64,000 nucleotides of DNA from Methanomicrobiales archaeon HGW-Methanomicrobiales-2 (lineage in GTDB: Archaea > Halobacteriota > Methanomicrobia > Methanomicrobiales > Methanoculleaceae): positions 1-64,000 of the forward strand of contig PGYL01000001.1 of the NCBI GenBank assembly GCA_002839645.1, written 5' to 3'. The translations under genes and the position numbers were made by a program. Under the pieces are notes generated by a model that worked only from the letters and a program-made list of their open reading frames with translations, ran no database searches and had not been told where the DNA came from. This document shows, piece by piece, positions 34,803 through 43,953 of this stretch; within the stretch, counting starts at the first letter, position 1, and each line of letters starts with the position of its first letter.

Positions 34803-35393
34803 TCACCGCCCGAAACGGCGTGCCCGGGACTGGAAATCCCGGAGTGCCCGGAGAAAATCCACTTTTCTGAGCAGAGCCCAGTTGACGTCGAGAAAGAAGA
34901 GTTCGGAGTAGACCGATTGCCAGATGAGGAAGTCGGTCAGGTGGTCGCCGCCGGTCTTGATGACGAGGTCGGGCTCGTAGTTGAAGGTGAGGTACGACTC
35001 CAGCAGGTCTTCGTCGACCAGCGCCGGGTCGACGCCGTCTTCGGCCATCCTTCTCACGCAGCCGGCAATCTCCTCACGGCCGCTCTTCCCGATAGCCACC
35101 GTCACGTCCATACCTTCCCCGCTGACCTCCTTTTCGTCCCGGTAGTGCAGGGTCAGGCGTGCGATCGACGATATTTGGCGGAGCAGCGGGAGGCACCGTT
35201 CCAGCCGGGCCGGATCGGCGGTGCTGATATGGAACATGGCACTGGCGATCCCGAGGTCGCGGCACCACTGGGCGGCAAGGTAGAGGTTGCCCGGGGCGTC
35301 GAGCATATCCTGCTCGGTGATCATGAAACAGATGTGTTCCGGGAGGGTGGAGAGGTCCCGGAGGAGGATCTTTTCGTAGAGGCGGTAGATCAC
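34803..35393 (-). CDS. cis-Prenyltransferase homologue lacking motif I (NgBR/Nus1-type)
   Basis: A 196-residue cis-prenyltransferase fold protein. The C-terminus has DLVIKTGGDHLTDFLIWQSVYSELFF, FLRALRDFQSRARRFG and a terminal RxG-type tail, but the N-terminal motif I Asp-Gly-Asn is replaced by LPEHICFMITEQDML, so it is unlikely to be catalytic alone. In eukaryotes NgBR/NUS1 is such a partner, and heteromeric archaeal enzymes have been described. GTG 35393 overlaps the polX stop by 4 bp and has GGAG upstream. An ATG at 35453 would extend it into polX. It converges on uppS with a 3-bp gap. Confidence 0.82.
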   Translation of the reverse strand: MIYRLYEKILLRDLSTLPEHICFMITEQDMLDAPGNLYLAAQWCRDLGIASAMFHISTADPARLERCLPLLRQISSIARLTLHYRDEKEVSGEGMDVTVAIGKSGREEIAGCVRRMAEDGVDPALVDEDLLESYLTFNYEPDLVIKTGGDHLTDFLIWQSVYSELFFLDVNWALLRKVDFLRALRDFQSRARRFGR

Positions 35394-37048
35394 GACCGCC
35401 ACTCCAGCAACCCGGATAGAGGAAGGGTATTCAATATATCGTCCGGGGTGCACCAGCCCCGGCGTGCCAGCATGATACCGTAGCGCATATTTGCAAATTC
35501 GCCGTTCCTGTGGGCATCTGTCCCTGCAGCCAGTTTCACTCCTTTCTTCTTCGCATGCCAGATATAAATATCCTCAAGGTCGAGCCGGTGAGGCGACGCG
35601 TTGATCTCAAGGGCGGTTCCCGTCACCGCGGCGTGGTCGATCACCCGGAGAAGGTCGATTGCGTACGGCGGTCTGCGGCTGAGAAGCCGCCCGGTGGGAT
35701 GGCCGATGATATCAACGTGCTCGTTCTCCATCGCGGTGAGGACGCGCCGGGTCAGGAGATCCTGGTCCTGGGCGAACCCCGAATGGACCGATGCGATCAC
35801 CAGGTCGAGGTCGGCGAGAACCCGGTTAGGGTAGCCGAGCGTGCCGTCGCTCTTGATATCCACCTCGCTCCCGGCGAGGAGCTGGCAGGCGTGCCGGCGG
35901 TTGGTCCGCTCGATCTCGGTCTGCTGTTTTTTGAGGGCATCCGGGGTCACCCGCGAGGAGTGGTCGGTGACCACGACGTACTCGTAGCCCCGGGCGTCTC
36001 CTGCCTCCGCGACGTCCTCGATCGACTGGTGGCCGTCGCTCCAGGTTGTGTGAGCGTGAAGGTCTCCCCGCACGTCGCGAAGGTCGACCAGGTCGGGGAG
36101 GGCGTGGTGGAGGGCGAGTTCGATCTCGCCCCGGTCCTCGCGCAACTCCGGCGGGACTGCCGCCATCCCGAGGAATGAAAAGACCTCCTCCTCGCTCCCG
36201 AACGTCTGCAGGCGGCCGCTTGCAGTCTCCACGAGGCCTTCGGGTTCAAGCCGGTAGCCCTGTTCCAGCGCCACCTCGCCGAGGCGGGCCAGAAACCCCC
36301 GGGAGCCTGTGGCGCAGAGGAGCGCGGTCCCGCACCGGCCGGGCTCGGTGAACCGGATCTTCAGGTCGGCACCGCCGAGCGTGAGCGAGACCACTTCGGC
36401 GCTTTCATCGGCAACCCCGAGGCTGCAATCCCCGGTAGCGACGATCTCAATCCTGCCGACGGTGCTTGTTCCCCGCCGGTAACTCCCTGCAACCGCATAC
36501 TGCCCATCAGGGAAGAGCGTCGCCACGCTCGCGAGCACGGCGTCGGCCTGCGGGCGGGTCATCCGGTTCGACCTCTGGCGGAACTGCCTGATGCCTCGCT
36601 CGATCGTCTCCTCCTTCTTTGCCCCGAACCCCGGGAGTGCCCTGAGCCGGTGCCCCTTCACCGCCTGCTCGAGATCCTCTACGGTCAGGATGCCGAGTCT
36701 CTTCCAGAGGGTGTGCAGGGTCTTCGGCCCCACACCGGCAACGCCGAGGAGTTCGACGATCGACCCGGGGATGGTTGCCTGCAGACTTTCGAGTTCCCCA
36801 AACGTCCCGGTAGCGGCGATCTCGTGGATCTGCCCGGCTATCCGGACACCTATGCCCGGGATGCGGGTGAGTTCCTCCTCAGTGAGTTTCGCAACCGGGA
36901 AGGAGAGCCGCTCGACCTGCCGTGCCGCCCGCTCGTAAGCCCCGGTCCGGTACCGGTCATCTCCCGCGATCTCGAGCAGACGGCCCATGAACGCGAGCCG
37001 TTCGGCAACGTCGGCGTTCGTGATCTGCCGCTCCGGGGTCGTCCCCAT
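35390..37048 (-). CDS. polX: PolX-family protein with altered polymerase catalytic site, intact PHP domain
   Basis: A 552-residue family X polymerase: helix-hairpin-helix motif (IPGIGVRIAGQIHEI), polymerase palm, then C-terminal PHP phosphoesterase. The palm motif that should read GDxDxL is VGRIEIV (R199, E201), i.e. two metal Asp are replaced. The PHP motifs are intact: DLHAHTTWSDG, TDHS, GSEVDI, SVHSGF, GHPTG, GTDAH. It may keep the 3'-5' exonuclease or AP-site activity but probably not polymerisation. A second, complete copy is at 57656. ATG 37048 is one of two close candidates. Confidence 0.85.
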   Translation of the reverse strand: MGTTPERQITNADVAERLAFMGRLLEIAGDDRYRTGAYERAARQVERLSFPVAKLTEEELTRIPGIGVRIAGQIHEIAATGTFGELESLQATIPGSIVELLGVAGVGPKTLHTLWKRLGILTVEDLEQAVKGHRLRALPGFGAKKEETIERGIRQFRQRSNRMTRPQADAVLASVATLFPDGQYAVAGSYRRGTSTVGRIEIVATGDCSLGVADESAEVVSLTLGGADLKIRFTEPGRCGTALLCATGSRGFLARLGEVALEQGYRLEPEGLVETASGRLQTFGSEEEVFSFLGMAAVPPELREDRGEIELALHHALPDLVDLRDVRGDLHAHTTWSDGHQSIEDVAEAGDARGYEYVVVTDHSSRVTPDALKKQQTEIERTNRRHACQLLAGSEVDIKSDGTLGYPNRVLADLDLVIASVHSGFAQDQDLLTRRVLTAMENEHVDIIGHPTGRLLSRRPPYAIDLLRVIDHAAVTGTALEINASPHRLDLEDIYIWHAKKKGVKLAAGTDAHRNGEFANMRYGIMLARRGWCTPDDILNTLPLSGLLEWRS

Positions 37049-37173
37049 GATCATCGATCGTCCGTGAAACCATATAGACATTAACGCTTCGCCCCGGGCC
37101 GCCCACAATCCTCGCCACCGGGTGGCGGAACCCGCTCCTGATCGGGCTCCCTCCCGATGGTACTACCCAAATC

Positions 37174-37181
37174 CATAAACT
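37174..37181 (+). promoter_or_regulatory. TATA-like box of the dtxR-feoB operon
   Basis: CATAAACT is 25-32 nt before ATG 37206, giving a near-leaderless transcript. The sequence between the two (GTAGACGTGGAAGAAATTGTAG) has no perfect metal-regulator palindrome I can identify. Confidence 0.4.
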
Positions 37182-37205
37182 TGTAGACGTGGAAGAAATT
37201 GTAGC

Positions 37206-37838
37206 ATGCTTCCTTCCACATTCGAGGATTACCTTGAAGCGGTCCTCGCGATCACGGGGAACGGCGGGCAGTCGGCGACGCTGCAGGAGATAGCGGCAGC
37301 CCTCGGCACCGAAAGGGAAGCCACCGGGACGACCATCGCCTCCCTGGTCGAGGAAGGATACCTGGAGCGGGCGACCGACGACGCCGTCAGACTGACGGAG
37401 AAGGGACTATCGGTGGCGTCAGTGGTGGCACGGAAACACCGTGTCCTCCAGTGCTTCTTAACGGAGATGCTCGGTGTCGATGCGGATGCCGCGAGCAAGG
37501 AGGCCTGCACGCTCGAGCACGACATCTCCGACGAGACGATCGACCGGCTCTCCTCCTACATGGACGGCGCCCAACCCCCGGCGGGGCGTATGGGACACTG
37601 CCGGAGCCGGGACACCTGCACGCTGCTTGACTGCAAGGAAGGGGATACCGTTAAGGTGGCGACGATACGGGGGCCCCGGCGGCACCGGAGGCTGCTCGAC
37701 CTCGGCATCTTCCCCGGCGAGGTCGTGCAGATCCGGCGAAAACTCCCGAACCAGTCGGTCGTGGTCAGGGTGAAAGGGTGTGACATCGCTATCAGCCCCG
37801 AGATTGCCAGATCGATCCTGGTGGAGTCGTGTCCATGA
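37206..37838 (+). CDS. DtxR-type metal-dependent regulator fused to a FeoA domain
   Basis: A 210-residue fusion. Residues ~1-65 are a winged helix (FEDYLEAVLAITGNGG, LQEIAAALGTEREATGTTIASLVEEGYLE), then the DtxR-type dimerisation and metal domain (ARKHRVLQCFLTEMLGVDADAA, EACTLEHDISDETIDRL). C-terminal residues ~138-205 are FeoA/SH3-like (GDTVKVATIRGPRRHRRLLDLGIFPGE). It likely represses or senses iron for the downstream feoB, with which it overlaps by 4 bp. Confidence 0.92.
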   Translation: MLPSTFEDYLEAVLAITGNGGQSATLQEIAAALGTEREATGTTIASLVEEGYLERATDDAVRLTEKGLSVASVVARKHRVLQCFLTEMLGVDADAASKEACTLEHDISDETIDRLSSYMDGAQPPAGRMGHCRSRDTCTLLDCKEGDTVKVATIRGPRRHRRLLDLGIFPGEVVQIRRKLPNQSVVVRVKGCDIAISPEIARSILVESCP

Positions 37839-39685
37839 GATTTGCGCTGATCGGCAACCCCAGCGTAGGCAAATCCCTGATCTTCAACCAGCTCACCGGC
37901 CTCGGGGTCGAGGTGAGCAACTATCCCGGGACCACGGTCGAGTTGCAGCGGGGCAACACCTGTTTTCAGCGCGAGATGGTCGAACTCGTGGATCTTCCCG
38001 GCGTCTATTCGCTGGAAGGGGGTTCGGACGAGGAAGATCTGGTTCGCCGGTTCCTGGAGCAGCAGGACACCGATGCGGTCATCGTGGTGGTGAACGTCAC
38101 ACGCCTGGAGCGCAACCTCTACCTCCTCCTCCAGGTGGCGGAGTACGGCCTCCCGATGGTCGTCGTGCTGAATATGGCCGATGAAGCCGCAAAATTGGGG
38201 ATTGAGATCGATCCCGCCCCGATCCGCGACCTTCTCGGTGTCGACGTCATCCAGACGGCGGCGTCGCAGGGGAAGAACATCGACCGGATCATCCCCGCGG
38301 CCCTTGCCGCCACCCGGCCGTCGAAAGTGGAGATCCCGTACGACCATCATGTGGAAGCCGCCGTCCGGAGTCTCGGGAAGATGTTTCTCGTCGACCGCAA
38401 GGAGAGCGTCCGGGCGCTCCAGGGGTTCGGCGATAACCCGGAACTGCTCGAGGCGGCACGAACGATCGCCGACGAGATCGAGTCCCGGCACCGGATGACG
38501 GCCAGCCAGATCATCGCGGCCAACCGGCACAACTTCGCTCACCGGATCGCCGACCTCACCCTCAAGGAAGAGTTGCTCCTCCGCCAGACCGACCCGGACA
38601 GCATCCTGACCCGGCTGTTCCCCGGAATGCCGATCCTCCTCGGCATCCTCGTCGGGATGCTCCTCCTGGTCTTCGTCGTGGGATCGTTCCTTGAGGAGAT
38701 CATCGTGGAGATCTTCAACGTATTTGCCATACAACCGTTCCTCGCGCTCGGGCTGCCTCCCCTCGCCGAAGAACTGGGAAGATCCATCCTGCTCGCGCTC
38801 CAGGCGGGCCTCGGGATAGCGTTCCCGTACGTCTTGCTCTTCTACATCATCATCTCCGTCCTCGAAGACTCCGGATACATGACCCGGGCGGCCTTCCTCG
38901 CCGACAACGCTATGCACAGGCTCGGGATGCACGGCGGGGCGGTCATCCCCCTCACCCTGGCGTTCGGGTGCAACGTGCCGGCTATCATGGGCATCCGGCT
39001 CCTGCACTCACGGCGGGAGCGGATCATTGCTTCGTTTTTGGTCACGATGGTTCCCTGCTCGGCCCGGACCGTCATCATCGCCGGGATTGTGGGGAGTTTC
39101 GTCGGTCTCGGGGCGGCATTCAGTGTATACGGCATCGTCTTCGTCCTGATCCTTATCACGGGGCTCGTCCTCTCCCGCGTGACGCCCGGCGAGCGGTTCG
39201 GCATGATCATGGAGATGGTGCCGCTCCGCCGGCCAGACCCGAAACTGGTGATGAAGAAGGCCTGGGCGCGCCTTTCGGAGTTCCTCTTCATCGCGATGCC
39301 GCTGCTTCTTGTCGGGAGCGTCGTCCTCGGGCTGCTTGAGTTCTTCGGCATCATGGCAATCTTTGAAGGGATCGTGGAGCCCTACACCCTGGCCCTCCTC
39401 GGCCTTCCCGGCTACTCGGCGACGGCGCTCGTCTTCGGGATCCTCAGAAAAGAGATGGCCTTTGAGACCCTTGCCATCCTGGCAGGCACCGCCGACCTCG
39501 GGGCGGTGCTCTCGTCCCTCCAGTTGTATATCTTTGCGGTCGTCACCGTCCTCTTCGTCCCCTGCCTCGCGACCATCACGGTCCTCCTGCGTGAAGTCGG
39601 TTCAAGGATAACGCTCGCGATCACTGTCTACACCGTTGCCCTCGGACTCCTTATCGGAGGCCTTATGTATCGTATCCTATCATAG
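37835..39685 (+). CDS. feoB: Ferrous iron transport protein B
   Basis: A 616-residue Fe(II) transporter. The N-terminal G domain has GNPSVGKSLIFNQLTG (G1), DLPGVYSL (G3) and a VLNMADE G4; the following ~340 residues hold the helices with the Gate motifs (GYMTRAAFLAD and GCNVPAIMGIR, then VPCSARTVIIAG). It is shorter than bacterial FeoB but within the archaeal range. The actual start is ATG 37835, overlapping the regulator stop (ATGA); a GTG two codons earlier is an alternative. Confidence 0.95.
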   Translation: MRFALIGNPSVGKSLIFNQLTGLGVEVSNYPGTTVELQRGNTCFQREMVELVDLPGVYSLEGGSDEEDLVRRFLEQQDTDAVIVVVNVTRLERNLYLLLQVAEYGLPMVVVLNMADEAAKLGIEIDPAPIRDLLGVDVIQTAASQGKNIDRIIPAALAATRPSKVEIPYDHHVEAAVRSLGKMFLVDRKESVRALQGFGDNPELLEAARTIADEIESRHRMTASQIIAANRHNFAHRIADLTLKEELLLRQTDPDSILTRLFPGMPILLGILVGMLLLVFVVGSFLEEIIVEIFNVFAIQPFLALGLPPLAEELGRSILLALQAGLGIAFPYVLLFYIIISVLEDSGYMTRAAFLADNAMHRLGMHGGAVIPLTLAFGCNVPAIMGIRLLHSRRERIIASFLVTMVPCSARTVIIAGIVGSFVGLGAAFSVYGIVFVLILITGLVLSRVTPGERFGMIMEMVPLRRPDPKLVMKKAWARLSEFLFIAMPLLLVGSVVLGLLEFFGIMAIFEGIVEPYTLALLGLPGYSATALVFGILRKEMAFETLAILAGTADLGAVLSSLQLYIFAVVTVLFVPCLATITVLLREVGSRITLAITVYTVALGLLIGGLMYRILS

Positions 39686-39698
39686 ATGGTGTACTGAG

Positions 39699-40418
39699 AT
39701 GTACCTCTACGAAACCGGCATTCCGATGATCGACAGGGAGTATGGGGGCCTGCGGGCTGCCGCGAACGTCCTCATCCTGGCGCCGCCCCTGACCTATGCG
39801 GAGCATCTGGCATACAAACTTGCCTGCCCCCGGGCGGGGGAATGGACGGTTGCGATCTCGACCGACGAGCGTGCTGCCGACGTCGTCGGTGCATTCAGGA
39901 GGCAGGGGGCAGGGAGACACCAGATCGGGACGATCGATGCGGTCACGAAGAGTTCGGTGCCGACCCTGCGGGACACGACGAAGGCGAAGTTTGTCACGAG
40001 CCCCCTCGACCTGACCAGTATGGGCATCAAGTTCTCCCGGATGGTAGAGGATATGTGGAAGGAGGGGGTGATGGCCGATCCTCCGGGGCCGATGCCCCCG
40101 CCGATCCGGCTCTGCATCAACTCGGTCTCGACGCTTCTTATGTACGCACGGCTGGAGGTGACCTTCAAGTTCCTCCACGTCATGACGAACCGGGTGAAGA
40201 AACTTGAGGGGATCGGGATCTACGTCCTCAACAGCGAGTCGTTCGACGGGCGGACGGTATCCACGATCAAGCAGTTGATGAGTATGGTCATCGAGGTGAG
40301 GACGGATGACGGGAGGCAGTCGGTGGAGCGGGACTTCCGCGTCACCGGCATCCACGGCAGGACGACCCCCTGGATCCGTTACTTCTACGACGATGGAACA
40401 CTGACAGTTGAGGGATGA
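39699..40418 (+). CDS. RecA-superfamily protein (KaiC/RAD55-like) without a Walker A
   Basis: A 239-residue protein. The fold pattern ([11 protein letters not shown], then [26 protein letters not shown], later [23 protein letters not shown]) is that of RecA/KaiC-type ATPases, but [10 protein letters not shown] stands where GxxxxGKT is expected, so ATP binding is doubtful. It is 13 nt after feoB, so possibly in the iron operon, and overlaps the upstream part of the dphB frame. Function unknown. Start ATG 39699, the first codon giving the family N-terminus. Confidence 0.78.
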   Translation: MYLYETGIPMIDREYGGLRAAANVLILAPPLTYAEHLAYKLACPRAGEWTVAISTDERAADVVGAFRRQGAGRHQIGTIDAVTKSSVPTLRDTTKAKFVTSPLDLTSMGIKFSRMVEDMWKEGVMADPPGPMPPPIRLCINSVSTLLMYARLEVTFKFLHVMTNRVKKLEGIGIYVLNSESFDGRTVSTIKQLMSMVIEVRTDDGRQSVERDFRVTGIHGRTTPWIRYFYDDGTLTVEG

Positions 40419-40509
40419 CGATGAAACCCTTGCAGTTGCGTCCCGGCTGCATCATGCCCCGGATACCCTGCCCACCTGTGCTCAGCCTCACTTCTGGAGC
40501 GAACCGCCC

Positions 40510-41262
40510 ATGCTGATGTTTGTGGGCCTGGGGCTCTACGACCTCGGGGATATATCGGTCAAAGGCCTCGAATATGTCCGTAACGCCGATGCCGTCTACC
40601 TGGAATCGTATACGTCGCGGTTGATGGGGACGGATGTTTCCGCGATGGAGGCGTTCTTTGGCAAGGAGGTCCGGGTGCTCGGGCGGGAGGATGTCGAAGG
40701 AGACCCCCGGGAGATCCTCGAGCGTGCTGCGATAGGCCGGGTGGCGTTCCTGACCGGGGGAGACCCCATGGTCTCGACGACGCACGCCGACCTGCGGATG
40801 CGGGCAGCCGCCGCCGGGATTGAGACGTCCATCATCCACGCCTCCTCGATATCGAGTGCGGTCTCGGGCCTCTCCGGGCTCCAGAACTACCGGTTCGGGA
40901 AGTCCTGTTCGGTGCCGTTCCCCGCAAAGGGGTGGTTCCCGACGGCCCCCATCGAGACGGTTGCGGCAAATCTCGCGCAAAACCTGCATACGCTCGTCTA
41001 CCTCGATATCCAGAAAGACCACTACATGCGCATCCCGGAGGCGGTCGCCCTCCTCGAAGAGATGGCGGAAAAGCGCGGCATCGAGCCGCCCGTGCTCTAC
41101 GTGGGCATCGCCCGGGCGGGGTCGGAGAGCCCCGTGGTCGCGGCGGGGACCGCCGAGCGGCTCAAAGAGACGGAGTTCGGGGCCCCGCTCCATATCCTCG
41201 TCGTGCCGGCAGACCTCCACCCCATGGAACGCGAGTACCTGGAGATCTTTGCCGGCTTATGA
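40510..41262 (+). CDS. dphB: Diphthine synthase
   Basis: A 250-residue SAM-dependent methyltransferase of the tetrapyrrole-methylase fold that methylates the diphthamide precursor on archaeal EF-2. Motifs: [18 protein letters not shown] at the N-terminus, [15 protein letters not shown] (SAM pocket) and [14 protein letters not shown]. The start at MLMFVGLGL is preferred over the upstream in-frame ATG 40408, which extends into the RecA-like gene. It is followed by the DUF357 gene with an ATGA overlap. Confidence 0.95.
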   Translation: MLMFVGLGLYDLGDISVKGLEYVRNADAVYLESYTSRLMGTDVSAMEAFFGKEVRVLGREDVEGDPREILERAAIGRVAFLTGGDPMVSTTHADLRMRAAAAGIETSIIHASSISSAVSGLSGLQNYRFGKSCSVPFPAKGWFPTAPIETVAANLAQNLHTLVYLDIQKDHYMRIPEAVALLEEMAEKRGIEPPVLYVGIARAGSESPVVAAGTAERLKETEFGAPLHILVVPADLHPMEREYLEIFAGL

Positions 41263-41825
41263 CCCTCGAGGAGTACGGTGCTGTCTTTTTGGAGGCACTC
41301 TCCCTGACCCGGATCGCCGTCCCGGAGGAGACCCTCCTGCACCGGGTGGCCGACGAGGTGCTCGAGATGGCTGCGGCCTACCAGAGCGACGGCACGGCGT
41401 TTCTGGCGGATGATCCGGTGAACGCGCTCGCCGCCTTTGCGTACGGGCTCGGGTGGCTTGACGCAGGCTCGCGGCTCGGGCTCTTTGAACCGCTCGCGAC
41501 CCACCCGCCGGACGGGGCGGATGCAGCCATACCGGACCGATATGGCGCCCACCTGGACGAGAAGACCCACCGCTACCAACGGATGCTGCACTCCGCTCTT
41601 CTCGTGGTTCGCGCGGGCCCGGACGAGGCGAGCCCGCTCTCTGCGGGGGTGGAGGTGTTCCACTCCCTGGCGTCTTCCTGGTATGCGGAGGGCGTAGAGC
41701 TCCTTCGTGCCGGCGACCTTGCCGGCGCCCTCGCCCGGTTCAGCTACGGGTATGCCTGGCTCGATGCCGGTGTCCGTGCGGGGCTCTTCAGGATAACTAG
41801 CGAGCGGGGTCTCTTCACCGTCTAA
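41259..41825 (+). CDS. DUF357-family protein with internal duplication
   Basis: A 188-residue helical protein of the archaeal DUF357 family. Two similar halves are visible: [26 protein letters not shown] (~residues 47-72) and [23 protein letters not shown] (~residues 155-177). The function is unknown. ATG overlaps the dphB stop (ATGA), which is the usual arrangement of these two genes in relatives as I recall, suggesting joint expression. Confidence 0.82.
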   Translation: MTLEEYGAVFLEALSLTRIAVPEETLLHRVADEVLEMAAAYQSDGTAFLADDPVNALAAFAYGLGWLDAGSRLGLFEPLATHPPDGADAAIPDRYGAHLDEKTHRYQRMLHSALLVVRAGPDEASPLSAGVEVFHSLASSWYAEGVELLRAGDLAGALARFSYGYAWLDAGVRAGLFRITSERGLFTV

Positions 41826-42000
41826 GGGCCGGCGCGGAAGCAGATCCCGGGCCCGGCGGCCCTGTATTCTGCTGTTCTCGAATTTTATTGATTTTCGATA
41901 AAACCATCGTTAAATAGTAGCTGCACAATACCTTATTAGTCAAATTTCGGGTATTTCCGCCTTGGGGCTGCCCGAAAATCAGCAAACGATCGGTAGATCG

Positions 42001-42026
42001 GGGTGAGGGATCAGATCTCCCCACCC
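42001..42026 (+). other. Hairpin before the flippase-like gene
   Basis: GGGTG/CACCC with a further GGGA/TCCC extension (one bulged A, loop TCAGATC) ends 13 nt before ATG 42040 and lacks a T tract. It may influence translation. The rest of 41826-42000 is AT-rich (AATTTTATTG, TTAAATAGTAG) with promoter-like patches. Confidence 0.35.
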
Positions 42027-42039
42027 GGGGGCGTAGAGA

Positions 42040-43080
42040 ATGAAGAGGTCTCAATGGAAGTGGCTGCTCGTCTCGATCAGTTTCAGCACTCTCGTCATGG
42101 TGGGCGTCCTGTACTTCACCGTCGACGAGACGACGATCGAGTACCTCAGCCGCGTGAGTCCGCTCTACCTGGTCCTTGCCGTCCTCCTCCACATCGTCTC
42201 GCTCGGGTTCTGGGCGCTCCGCATCCAGAAGATGTCGAAGTCGCTTGGGTACCTGGTGAACTTCAGGCACTGCTTTAACCTGGTGCTGGCGAACATGCTC
42301 GTTGCGGCGGTCACCCCGTCCTCGGCGGGCGGCGAACCGGTCCGGGTCCACGAACTCTACCGGGCAGGCGTCCCGGTCGGGGACGCCACCGCGGTCGTCC
42401 TGATGGAGCGAATCCTCGACGGGATCGTTCTCGGGGCGCTTGGAGCCTTCGCCATGCTCTTCCTCGGCAGTTACTGGAGCAGCCTCGCCTCGGGGTTCAG
42501 CGGGCTGAGCCTCCTGATGTACGCCGCCTGGATCTTCGTCACTCTCTTCGTGCTGGTCTTCGCCTACTCGGTGAAGAACCCGGACCATCTCAAACGGGTC
42601 CTCAAATGGATGTCGCGGTGGATTGATCGGCGCTGGCACTTAAAACGCCTGGAGAGCCTGCTTGAGTCGATCGACCGGGAGGTGGACAACTTCAACGCGG
42701 GTCTCGTCAAGTTCGTGAACCACGGCAAAGGCGGCCTCGTATGGGGGATGCTCTTCACGCTGCTCTTCTGGCTCTCGGAGTTCGCCATCGCATCCCTGCT
42801 CCTCGTGGGTCTCGGGCAGCCGGCGTTCCTCATCGAGTCGTTCGTCGTCCAGCTTGTCCTTGCCATCATTATGCTGATCCCGCTCACGCCCGGCGGCTCA
42901 GGCATTGCGGAGCTCGGCGCCACGTCGCTCTACAGCCTCTTCGTCCCGTCGTCGATCGTGGGCATCTTCGTCCTCCTCTGGCGGCTGATCCTCTATTATC
43001 TCAACATCCTCCTTGGTCTGATGTCGAGTCTTGTCATCGTGCGGCGTGAGTTTCTCGCCCGCGCCAAAAAGCAGCGGTGA
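42040..43080 (+). CDS. Flippase-like integral membrane protein (TIGR00374/UPF0104 type)
   Basis: A 346-residue membrane protein with 8 or so helices. The family core LNxSxxxLAxxxPSxAGGEPVRxxxLxR is visible as LANMLVAAVTPSSAGGEPVRVHELYRAG, followed by ATAVVLMERILDG and LTPGGSGIAELGATSL near the C-terminus. Such proteins (related to the lysyl-phosphatidylglycerol synthase TM region) are thought to move lipids or lipid-linked substrates; the specific substrate is unknown. A polyprenyl-lipid-synthesis pair is encoded at 34-35 kb, but not adjacent. Confidence 0.88.
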   Translation: MKRSQWKWLLVSISFSTLVMVGVLYFTVDETTIEYLSRVSPLYLVLAVLLHIVSLGFWALRIQKMSKSLGYLVNFRHCFNLVLANMLVAAVTPSSAGGEPVRVHELYRAGVPVGDATAVVLMERILDGIVLGALGAFAMLFLGSYWSSLASGFSGLSLLMYAAWIFVTLFVLVFAYSVKNPDHLKRVLKWMSRWIDRRWHLKRLESLLESIDREVDNFNAGLVKFVNHGKGGLVWGMLFTLLFWLSEFAIASLLLVGLGQPAFLIESFVVQLVLAIIMLIPLTPGGSGIAELGATSLYSLFVPSSIVGIFVLLWRLILYYLNILLGLMSSLVIVRREFLARAKKQR

Positions 43081-43126
43081 TTGACCCCAAGGTTTAAACA
43101 CGATAAGGCTGATGTCAGGTGATCAC

Positions 43127-43573
43127 ATGACTGCTCAAAGTTGCCGGGTGCAGGGCGTGTTCATGTCGGTGAGCGAGATGGGAGCGGCGCCGACCGTCGT
43201 CCTGGATGCCGGGAGTGACAGCACCATACCCATATATGTCGGGCTCTGGGAAGCGATCTCAATCAGCAACGCATTGAACAGCGAGATGCTTCCCCGGCCT
43301 ATCACCCACGACCTCATCGTTGAGTTGTTCCGGAACTTTGAGATCACTCTCGATGCTCTGCACATCGATTCTCTGGAGGAAGGGGTCTTCTACGCCAAAC
43401 TGCTTCTCAGGCAGGGGTCGCGCACCGAGACCATGGACTGCCGCCCAAGCGACGGGATTGCCATCGCTCTGCGCTACCGTGCTCCCATCATGATCGAGGA
43501 TACGGTCGTTGAGTCCGCAGCCGTAAAAAAGGACGATCTCCCGAGGATGGTGGACTTGAAAGAGTACCTTTGA
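43127..43573 (+). CDS. DUF151 / bifunctional nuclease family protein
   Basis: A 148-residue protein with the signature region SDSTIPIYVGLWEAISISNALN followed by PRPITHDLIVELFRNFEI and CRPSDGIAIALRYRAPI, typical of DUF151 (bifunctional nuclease in plants and fungi). Whether the archaeal protein cleaves nucleic acid is unproven. ATG 43127 has AGGTGATC upstream; an ATG five codons earlier is the alternative. Confidence 0.88.
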   Translation: MTAQSCRVQGVFMSVSEMGAAPTVVLDAGSDSTIPIYVGLWEAISISNALNSEMLPRPITHDLIVELFRNFEITLDALHIDSLEEGVFYAKLLLRQGSRTETMDCRPSDGIAIALRYRAPIMIEDTVVESAAVKKDDLPRMVDLKEYL

Positions 43574-43659
43574 GCGGCCCTTATGGGACGGACCTCTTCT
43601 GTTGTACTCTTACCGGGGCGGGACGGCCCCCGGAAAAAATGTTAAAATCGGGCAGGCCG

Positions 43660-43953
43660 TTACTTCCGGCGTGCGGCGAGTTCGTCGAGCACGTCGGCCA
43701 CATCGGTGCCCGATGCTTCAAGCGCCACCAGGAAGTGGAAGAGGAGGTCGGCCGCTTCGGAGACCGTCCTTTCGGGGACCTGGTTCTTGGCGGCCAGGAT
43801 GAACTCGACCGCCTCTTCACCGACCTTTTCGAGGGATTTGTCGATCCCTTTTCTGTGCGTCAGGACGGAGCTGACATAACTCTCGGCCGAGGGGTGCTCT
43901 GCTCGGTCCTGGATGACCTGCCAGAGTTCGTCGAGGACGTTCCAGTCACGCAT
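43660..43953 (-). CDS. hisE: Phosphoribosyl-ATP pyrophosphatase
   Basis: A 97-residue all-alpha NTP-PPase converting PR-ATP to PR-AMP, the second step of histidine synthesis. It shows LWQVIQDRAEHPSAESYVSSVLTHRKGIDKSLEKVGEEAVEFILAAK, with the EExxE-type metal site (GEEAVEF, SEAADLLFH). MRDWNVLDELW is the usual start. It overlaps the nusA-like gene by 8 bp; no other his gene is nearby. Confidence 0.93.
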   Translation of the reverse strand: MRDWNVLDELWQVIQDRAEHPSAESYVSSVLTHRKGIDKSLEKVGEEAVEFILAAKNQVPERTVSEAADLLFHFLVALEASGTDVADVLDELAARRK

